10,454 bases of DNA, taken from assembly GCA_964496245.1 (NCBI GenBank), contig CAZBZG010000167.1, positions 1 through 10,454 of the forward strand. Direction: 5' to 3'. This stretch comes from CAZBZG01 sp964496245 (GTDB taxonomy: Bacteria > Planctomycetota > SZUA-567). The notes under the pieces are model-generated. The model saw only the letters and a list, made by a program, of their open reading frames with translations, did not search any database and was not told where the DNA came from. Positions 1 to 6,302 of this stretch are shown here, one piece after another. The position numbers and the translations under genes were made by a program. Position 1 is the first letter of the stretch, and every line of letters begins with the position of its first letter.

Positions 1-1435
1 CCGCAAAGCGTTCACCATCGCCTTCGGTCTTCACCCTACCCCGATCAAGTCCCCTGTAGCGCGGTCGAAGCGGCTGGGACCGACCGGAGCAATGTCAGGT
101 AGGCCCTATAAACCCAGGCCTTATCCCAAGAAGGATCTCAGCGACAAGGAGCAGAAGATCCGCGAGAAGAAGTTCTTCAACGACTGGTATAAGAAGAGGA
201 AGCAAAAGAATCCCAAGTTCTTCTGCTACAATTTCATCAACTCGGTGGCATCCTTTTGGAAAGATGGAACTCCGCTACGGGAGCGTCGCTGGTACAAGGC
301 CGAGTGGGAGAGCCGGCCGGAATATGAACGAACTAAGCCGTTGTGGTGGAGTTGGTTCCGAGCATGTCCGGACACTTCCTACGCGGACTGGTGGGTCTGG
401 CAGATCAAAAACCGCATCTGCCACGAAGATTACGGCGGCATGGCGGGGATGTACTTCGATCACGGCCATCCCGTCAAGTGCGCCAACCCCCTGCACGAGG
501 GGAGGTGCGGTTACCTGGACGAAGACGGTATACGCCAGCCCCATCGCAAGGTCCGGGCCATGCGCAACATCCTGAAGCGCATCTACATGGTGGTCAAGGG
601 CATCGACAAGGAGCACCCGCAGGGCACGACGCCGGACCGTCCGGTGGTGCTGCACACTTCGACCGAAATGATCGCGCCCCTCGTGTCGTTCGCCTACGTC
701 TTCGACGGAGAGACCACATGGGTGCCGAAAAGCGGACATCTGATGGACCGGTTTACCCTTAGTTTCATGGCCTCCGAGTGGAGTCCCGTCCCCTGGGGCT
801 ACGATGAACGGGGGACCTGTACCTGGCCGTGGTCGGTGCATATGATGCGGGGTTTTCCGAAGTACCGAAAACTCCAGAAACTGCTGAAACTTGAAGGGAC
901 AAAGCTGTGGCGTCGCCGAAAGGAGGTTGACGAGAAGACCAAGGCGACCGCGCTATGGCAGGAGGCCTACGCCTGGTATGTAAGTCGGTTACGCGAGCTC
1001 AACGCCATGTTTCTGCTGTTCGATCGCACCCCCACTACCTGGGAGGTCCACCGTGCGACCGGTAGCAAGGAGTATGGTAGGGCATGGAAACGCGCCCGCG
1101 AAACATTCGGTTTCTATAAAGACGACGTCCAGTTCATGGGCTTCTGGAAGACCGGGGAAATCGTCAGCAACCAAGATGAGAAGGTGAAGGCCTCGGTGTA
1201 TCTGCGAAAAGGCCCGGGCAAGGCGCTCTTGGCGATCACCAACCTGCGCGACGACGCCGTAGAGCGGGCGATGGTGCTGGACCCGGCAGCGCTCGGCCTG
1301 GACGGCGCGCTCACGATTACGAACGCGGAGACCGGCGATCCGGTCGAGTGTCTCGATGCGGACGACGGCAAGGTCCGAATGTCGCCCAAGATCCCGGGGC
1401 GGGACTATGGCCTGCTGTTGGTGGAAGCACAGTGA
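1..1435 (+). CDS. DUF6067-like glycoside-hydrolase-type protein, 5'-truncated (C-terminal 477 residues)
   Basis: The reading frame is open from base 2 to the TGA at 1433-1435, so the gene starts upstream; the ATG at 92 is internal. The first codons encode KAFTIAFGLHPTPIK, which matches EFKIAFGLMATPVRP inside the next gene and shows that this is the second half of a paralogue. Visible parts are a lysine/arginine-rich, aromatic-rich stretch (nt 92-400), a barrel-like segment with YADWWVWQ (about nt 379-403) and GMYFD (Asp codon 458-460, a candidate active-site acid), then a CANP...CGY cysteine pair (codons 479 and 506), an FDGE motif near 703, and a C-terminal beta domain containing ITNLRDD. 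The likely role is a secreted or surface glycosidase; family knowledge supports only 'glycoside hydrolase domain', not a substrate. The next gene follows after 49 bases. Catalysis is inferred. Confidence 0.83.
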   Translation, partial: RKAFTIAFGLHPTPIKSPVARSKRLGPTGAMSGRPYKPRPYPKKDLSDKEQKIREKKFFNDWYKKRKQKNPKFFCYNFINSVASFWKDGTPLRERRWYKAEWESRPEYERTKPLWWSWFRACPDTSYADWWVWQIKNRICHEDYGGMAGMYFDHGHPVKCANPLHEGRCGYLDEDGIRQPHRKVRAMRNILKRIYMVVKGIDKEHPQGTTPDRPVVLHTSTEMIAPLVSFAYVFDGETTWVPKSGHLMDRFTLSFMASEWSPVPWGYDERGTCTWPWSVHMMRGFPKYRKLQKLLKLEGTKLWRRRKEVDEKTKATALWQEAYAWYVSRLRELNAMFLLFDRTPTTWEVHRATGSKEYGRAWKRARETFGFYKDDVQFMGFWKTGEIVSNQDEKVKASVYLRKGPGKALLAITNLRDDAVERAMVLDPAALGLDGALTITNAETGDPVECLDADDGKVRMSPKIPGRDYGLLLVEAQ

Positions 1436-1470
1436 GCATTGTACGATATCGCTATTGGTTGTCGAAGACA

Positions 1471-1477
1471 AAGGAGA
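1471..1477 (+). promoter_or_regulatory. Ribosome binding site for the second paralogue
   Basis: AAGGAGA lies seven bases before the ATG at 1485. It decides the start: the same frame is open further upstream (to about 1356) inside the end of the previous gene, but only the 1485 start has this site and begins directly with a signal peptide. Confidence 0.75.
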
Positions 1478-1484
1478 CGAACCC

Positions 1485-4400
1485 ATGAATCGGACCCAGC
1501 TGCAGTTCGCAATCCCCCTCTTTGTGCTGCTCCTGTGTATGGCCTTTTGCCGAAACGGCTTTGCCCTTGACCTGCAGGATGTTTCCTTTCACCACTCCTT
1601 TGAAAAGGGCCTGGACGCCACGCTGGCCCGGGGAGAGGACGAACCGGCGGATGTGGTGGGAAAGCCGGAGATCGTGTCCGGCCGCAAAGGAGGCAAGGCG
1701 ATTCAGCTCAGAAACGGCCGCGACGCCGTGGGTTTTGCCACGGCGAAAAATCTGAATCCCGAACACGGCGCTATTTCATTCTGGCTTTCGGCGGGTGAAG
1801 GCTGGGACGGTTCCATGAATAAGATGCTGCAGATTCTTTTTCATACGGATGGCGGTGATGAATCTCAGCAGTTAGTTTTACAGACGATCTGGCATCACGG
1901 GGGGCTGTCGCTGCTCGCCTATGACAACGGTGTCCTGATCGGTGGATTCCCGGCCGGCTCTAATACGGCGCGGGCGCCGCTGGTGATGCATCAGGACGCG
2001 GCGAGTGTCCTTCAGAAAGGACAATGGTATCACTATCTCTATACCTGGCGAGACGGTCATATCGTGGTCTTTCGGAACGGTGTCAAAGTGGCCCATTTCA
2101 GTCATCCCGGGCTTCGCTTCCGCGATCTGGGAAAACAATTTTATTTGGGTTGGAAGAAAAAGGCGGACGCGAAGACGACGGATATGCGTAAAGGAAAAGT
2201 GTTCTATGATCCCGGTTGCGCTGAGGCTGCCCTGAAAGATGCGGAAAAACCATTGGTCAGTCTGCTCGCGGACGTAACTATTTTTAATACTTTCATCTTC
2301 GAACATCAGGCGGCGAAAATGTACGAGCACGGGGCGCTCACCTATGCGCGCCGCGCGGAGCCGAGCCCCATCGAAATCAACGCCGCCTATTATCAAACGC
2401 CGGCCCAATGTGTTGTGGAGATCATCGCGCCGGCATCCGAGAAGACGACGGGTACGCTTGCGATCAGTCGTAAAGGTGGCAAAACCGTGCTGCAGGAGGC
2501 ATTCGCCGTGCCGGCCGATCAGCTCAAACTGATTCGGAAGCTTGATTTGAAGGATTTGCCTGTTGGAGAATATCAAGTCAGCGGGAAACTCTCCTCCGGG
2601 TTCGAGACGCGGTCGATCGGCTTTGAAAAGGTCAAGCCCAAATGGATAGGCAATCAACTGGGTGCGGAAGATGCGGTGCTTCATCCCTGGACGCCGGTGA
2701 ACGTCGACAAGCGTGACGATGAACTCATCATCAATGTATGGGGCCGAAGCTATGTCCTGAACGGTCCGCTACCGCGTCAGATCGATAGCAAGGATGGCGA
2801 ACTGCTCTCAGGTCCAGTTCGCTTTTCAGTGGATGGGAAAACCGTTCAATGGAGCAAATCAAAGATCAAGGAACGCAAAGACACCCGCGTGGTTTTCACG
2901 AGCCGCGGTGACGGCGGCGGCTATAAAATCACGTCTACCACGCGCATCGAATACGATGGTATGTTATGGACGGAATTCGCGTTTAGTTCAGATAAACCCC
3001 GGAACATGGATACAATGAGGGTGGACATTCCAGTTAACAAAAAGCATTGCGTGTTCACCCAATATCCGACATTACGCAAGCTATGGTTTCCGAAAAAGCC
3101 GATGTTCGTCAGTTTTGCCCGGACGCCGTATCTGTACATCGGCAACGATACGGCAGGCTTGCAGTGGTTTGCCGAAAGCGACCAATGGTGGCATGCCAAA
3201 AATCCAGGTAAGGCGCTGGAAGTTAGCCCGGTTAAGAACGGAGGCGTCATGCGCGTGCACATGGTTCGTGACTCCATCCGAATGCCGAAGGAGTTTAAAA
3301 TAGCCTTCGGCCTGATGGCCACGCCCGTCCGGCCGCGGCCGAAAGGCTGGCGTAGGTGGGGCGTGGGCAGTTCGGGGTATGCGTGGACCGCTGTGGCCCC
3401 AGCCTGGCTGATCCGGAAAGAGGTGGTAAGCGGGGAGCAGATGCTCCTCGACCACAAACCCCAAATGGACAGCCGCGGCAAGAATGTGCCGTTCAGCTCG
3501 ACCCTGTTCATGGGCATGCGGCACTACTATGAGGGCGATCTGCGCCACTTCTTGCCGGAGTGGCGCCACTTCGCGCCGGAATGGCTGCAGGTTCCCCATG
3601 CGATCGAAATCCGGTCCAAGCCCGGATGGAACCATGCGAAGGTCAATCCCTCATCCAGTTACATTGACTTCTACTGCTGGCAANNNNNNNNNNGAGCACA
3701 TGCTGTCCAACACAGACGAAGAAGGCCTTTACGTGGACGGCTATGCCGGCGCGAGCAAATCGGCCAACCGCATGGCAGGATTCGGCTATGTGGACCGGGA
3801 CGGTACGGTCAAACCGACCTGGCCGATCATGGCCGGACGTGAATTGTACCGGCGGACGTCGGCGATCATGTACAAACATCGGGGGGAAAGGGGGCTCTAT
3901 CAGGTGCACCACGCCACCACACTGATCATGCCGGTGCTGTCATTTGTCAATTCTATTTATGATGGTGAATTTACAGGCTGGGGCGACATCCAGCAGGAGG
4001 CTAAAAAGAAAGGAATTCCGGCCGGTCATACTGAGGACCGGCGGCGCTGCATCCTGAGTATGAGCGCGTTCGGCCATGTTCCTCACATTGACTCCCGCAA
4101 TTTAGTACGGTGGATCGAATGGGATATTGACGCCCGTTTCGGTAAAAGTCGGCCTTACGGATATGTGAAGAGCGCCCGGGATAACATAGGCAGGTACCTG
4201 CTGACGGATGTGCATGACCTATGGCACCCCATCCAATTGAGGTGGTTGCGGCATGTACTTGACTGGTGGGGCATCGCTGATCCGAATGTGGAGTTCCTTC
4301 CGTATTGGGCGAAGAAGCCGGCGGCGACGATCAATAGCGGGGGCTTGATCGGGGGGTACATCAACCGAAAGACAGGCCGCGTGCTGCTGATCATCCTCGG

Positions 4401-4647
4401 CGGCAGAAGCGGGAGCCCCAAAGACTTCTTGCGACGAAGCCAGTATGGCCGCAACGTGGAGGTCAAACTCGATTTGGAGCAACTGGGCTTGGAGCCGGGC
4501 AAGTTCAGGGCGACGAACGCGGAGACCTTCGGAAAGCGGGAATACCCGTCGACCGCCAATCAGATCAGTCTTATCAGAGGACATGGCAATGTTTTGATGC
4601 TTGTTTGCATTGATCCACTGCCGTCAGAGAAAGGAGGACAGAAATGA
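1485..4647 (+). CDS. DUF6067-like secreted glycoside-hydrolase-type protein with N-terminal LamG-like domain, interrupted by an assembly gap
   Basis: The 733 codons before the N run (1485-3683) and the 317 after it (3694-4644) belong to one gene: both halves align with the preceding paralogue on either side of the gap. Residues 1-27 form a signal peptide (hydrophobic PLFVLLLCMAF, likely cleavage after NGFA). Residues about 28-285 look like a LamG/concanavalin-type lectin domain, with AISFWLS and QWYHYLYTWRDG. A beta-sandwich linker (about 290-380) follows, then the family-typical HPWTPV at 400-405 and WGRSYVLNGPLP. A barrel-like catalytic region begins after FGLMATPV (from 608). Past the gap come GLYVDG (Asp codon 3736-3738, candidate acid), FGYVDRDG, IYDGE and a C-terminal beta domain. 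Family assignment is from remembered motifs; substrate unknown. Unlike the first paralogue it lacks the CANP/CGY cysteines. The stop overlaps the next start (ATGA). Confidence 0.84.
3684..3693. other. Assembly gap (10 Ns) inside a coding region
   Basis: The ten Ns shift the reading frame: coding continues in frame 3 up to CAA at 3681-3683 and in frame 1 from GAG at 3694. Because both sides are clean coding sequence of the same protein, the true gap must be a multiple of three, so ten is a placeholder length. The preceding paralogue has 14 residues between its WQ and GMYFD motifs, while here 10 residues are visible after the gap, suggesting about four missing codons. Confidence 0.95.
4631..4637 (+). 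promoter_or_regulatory. Ribosome binding site for the 201-residue exported protein
   Basis: AAGGAGG lies six bases before the ATG at 4644 and inside the last codons of the upstream gene, consistent with translational coupling through the ATGA overlap. Confidence 0.75.
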
Positions 4648-5249
4648 AATCTTGTCGCATATCGAGGCGCAATGCTTCTATCGCTGCGGTTGTGCTCGTG
4701 CTGGGCTTCTCATTCGCCTATGCCGCGGTGACCAGTCAGAAGGAGGCGACCTTCATGGCCAGCGGGGAAGAGAACCCGGACCTGCCGGCGCTACATTTCG
4801 AGGGCGCGGGTTTCAAAGCGGACGCCGAACCGGACGGTTTCCGCGGCATTGCCTGGGACACACCGGTCGAACGAGTAAAGGGATTGGCCCTGCAGACCAC
4901 CACCCGCGAGGGCGTCGCCTTTTACGCCCGCAAAGGCGATGCAAAGGAGTTGGACGGGGCCAAAGTAAGTCGGATCCTCTACGGGTTCTACAAGGATCGT
5001 TTTCACTGCGTTCTGCTGCAGGTCAAGACCGACCGGGGGTCCAAGGGGAAACCGTTCACCGCGTTCGTGAATCTCAAGAAAGCCGTATTCAAGCGCTACG
5101 GCCCGGGCAACCCACGCAACACCTACGCCTGGGGCGAAGAGTACCTCTGGCGCGGCGACAAGACAACAATGCTGCTTAGCCGCTGCAGCAGGTACGGGCT
5201 TTGTTCGTTTCTAATCAAACAAACCATGACTCCTGAGAGGACGCGATGA
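4644..5249 (+). CDS. Exported protein of unknown function (201 aa)
   Basis: I do not recognise a named family with certainty. Residues 1-27 form a signal peptide: a basic start (MKSCRISRR), the hydrophobic IAAVVLVLGFSF, then AYA as a likely cleavage site. The mature part has FRGIAWDTPVERVKGL (66-81), ILYGFYKDRFHCVLLQV (111-127), an FVNLKKAVFKRYGPG segment (141-155), and a W-R-G-D-K-T turn (169-174) followed by a short C-terminal strand with C181 and C187. This order (GI-W-x-T-P start, YGFYKDRF middle, W-x-GD-x-T end) resembles small periplasmic 'hypothetical' proteins I have seen in Deltaproteobacteria and related groups, which have no assigned function. Both ends overlap neighbours by four bases (ATGA), so it is probably made together with the flanking carbohydrate-active proteins. 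No catalytic motif is visible. The gene call is strong; its function is open. Confidence 0.8.
   Translation: MKSCRISRRNASIAAVVLVLGFSFAYAAVTSQKEATFMASGEENPDLPALHFEGAGFKADAEPDGFRGIAWDTPVERVKGLALQTTTREGVAFYARKGDAKELDGAKVSRILYGFYKDRFHCVLLQVKTDRGSKGKPFTAFVNLKKAVFKRYGPGNPRNTYAWGEEYLWRGDKTTMLLSRCSRYGLCSFLIKQTMTPERTR
5235..5240 (+). promoter_or_regulatory. Ribosome binding site for the jelly-roll-like protein
   Basis: GAGAGG lies five bases before the ATG at 5246, within the 3' end of the upstream gene. It supports the start that gives an ATGA overlap and a signal peptide. Confidence 0.6.
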
Positions 5250-6169
5250 CCCCAGTCAAGCCGTTGGTCGCAATCATCATATGTTCGGTGCTGTTGGCGC
5301 TGCGCGTTTCTGGCGCAGACGGTAGGCGCCGAGAGACGTCCCTTTGCGTGGAGGACCACGAGAAAGCCCGCGTGGGCGCACGCCTATGGCAGGGAATTGG
5401 AAGCAGCGGCCCAGAGGGGAGCGCTTTTGCCGGGGTGACCGAACGAACATCGTCAGACTTTGATGGCGGGTGGAAGTGTTTTGAGTTGCGGCTCGGTGAC
5501 GGCAGCAGCCTGCGAGAACGCTACTTCTGGATGTACCGGCCGTTTCCCAGGCGCGTCAGCGACGGGACCTTGCAGGTCCGTTTCGACCTGATGCGCGACC
5601 GGGCCGCCAAGAGCACGCACTGCCGCTTCAGCCTGCTTGGCGGCAACAAGGGGCGCGGCTTTGCGCGCTTTTTCACTGTTGGCCTGTCGGACGGCAAGTT
5701 GACCGTAAACCGAAAGCCGCAGGCCGAAATCGAGGCGCACGTGTGGTATCGCGTCGATCTGGAAATCAGCGGACTGGAGAGCGGCAAGCATCTCGATGTC
5801 CGGCTTCGCCTGCTGAGAAAGGACTGGAAAGAGCCGAAAGCGTACCGGTTGACCGTTCCCCGGCACGGGGGGGCGCTGCCGCTGCGCAACGTCAAACTGG
5901 ATCGAGGCCGAAAGCCCGACGCCCAACGCATATCCTCGGTATATCTGGACAACATCCTGATCCAAAGCGTGACGAGCCAATCAACGTCTGATACCGCTGG
6001 GATTCCAGCTGCCCAGGACGGCCTTGCCGATTCCCTGCCTGGAGCCCTTGCGTTCTTCCCCGGAGGAAGAGCGGCGGTGTTTGAGCGTTGCGGACCTGCA
6101 CACGGAAACGGTTGTCGCCGACAGTTTCGAGAGAAGCAGGCCCAAAGAGCGGACGCATCACGGCGGTGA
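5246..6169 (+). CDS. Exported jelly-roll/concanavalin-like protein with atypical C-terminal tail (307 aa)
   Basis: Residues 1-23 form a signal peptide (LVAIIICSVLLAL, likely cleavage after VSG or SGA). Residues about 34-243 look like a single beta-sandwich of the lectin/laminarinase-like kind: CVEDHE near the start, GWKCFELRLGDG (75-86), DGTLQVRFDLM (106-116), HVWYRVDLEI (165-174) and a closing SVYLDNILIQSV (231-242). Such domains in polysaccharide-degrading bacteria usually bind glycan; binding here is inferred and no catalytic residues are evident. From about residue 244 the sequence turns Ala/Gly/Arg-rich, has no clear strand pattern and looks unlike the rest, so the annotated stop at 6167-6169 may lie beyond the ancestral end or after a frameshift. 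The gene is coupled to its upstream neighbour by ATGA. The first 240 residues are well supported; the tail is doubtful. Confidence 0.7.
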   Translation: MTPVKPLVAIIICSVLLALRVSGADGRRRETSLCVEDHEKARVGARLWQGIGSSGPEGSAFAGVTERTSSDFDGGWKCFELRLGDGSSLRERYFWMYRPFPRRVSDGTLQVRFDLMRDRAAKSTHCRFSLLGGNKGRGFARFFTVGLSDGKLTVNRKPQAEIEAHVWYRVDLEISGLESGKHLDVRLRLLRKDWKEPKAYRLTVPRHGGALPLRNVKLDRGRKPDAQRISSVYLDNILIQSVTSQSTSDTAGIPAAQDGLADSLPGALAFFPGGRAAVFERCGPAHGNGCRRQFREKQAQRADASRR

Positions 6170-6185
6170 ATAACGGCGGGGCGAC

Positions 6186-6202
6186 TCGATGCGCAGCATC
6201 GA
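6186..6202 (+). other. Short perfect hairpin in the spacer
   Basis: TCGATGC and GCATCGA form a seven-base stem around a GCA loop. No T-run follows, so it does not look like a standard intrinsic terminator. It could be a protein-binding dyad, an mRNA processing or stability element, or chance. Confidence 0.35.
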
Positions 6203-6288
6203 ATGCATTCTTTGGCACGCCGGAATGGAGCCCTCTTGGACATCGCTGGGATGTTCACTGGGGGCGGACAGCTGGGCCGCAAGCAAAT

Positions 6289-6295
6289 GAGGAGA
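6289..6295 (+). promoter_or_regulatory. Ribosome binding site for the GH42-like enzyme
   Basis: GAGGAGA lies seven bases before the ATG at 6303, supporting this start, which also begins a hydrophobic export signal. Confidence 0.75.
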
Positions 6296-6302
6296 GAAGA
6301 CC

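Larger units (their letters stand above)
6170..6302 (+). other. Spacer, the longest gap between genes in the window
   Basis: This 133-base stretch separates the first four genes from the last two. It contains a short hairpin (6186-6202) and a ribosome binding site near its end. No convincing promoter is visible: TTGGCA (6212-6217) and TTGGAC (6236-6241) lack a matching -10 box at normal spacing. A 33-codon frame (ATG 6189 to TGA 6288-6290) has no recognisable content and no good ribosome binding site, so it is not called as a gene. Confidence 0.5.

Noticed and set aside
92..94. ATG at 92 as the start of the first gene
   Set aside because: The same frame is open to base 2 and the upstream codons match the paralogue, so this methionine is internal to a gene that begins outside the window.
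1459..1471. TTGTC-GAA-GACAA inverted repeat between the first two genes
   Set aside because: Only a five-base stem with no T-run, and it touches the ribosome binding site; too weak to call a terminator or operator.
3484..4647. Separate gene starting at 3484 in the post-gap frame
   Set aside because: Before the N run this frame encodes a Cys/Arg/Ser-rich sequence unlike the family, while the other frame carries the real protein; the apparent gene is an artefact of the gap length.
6212..6227. TTGGCACG as a possible sigma-54 -24 element before the GH42-like gene
   Set aside because: At the required spacing the -12 position reads TG instead of GC, so the pair is incomplete.
6189..6290. 33-codon frame between the jelly-roll gene and the GH42-like gene
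   Set aside because: No good ribosome binding site, no similarity or export signal recognised, and it begins within the hairpin.
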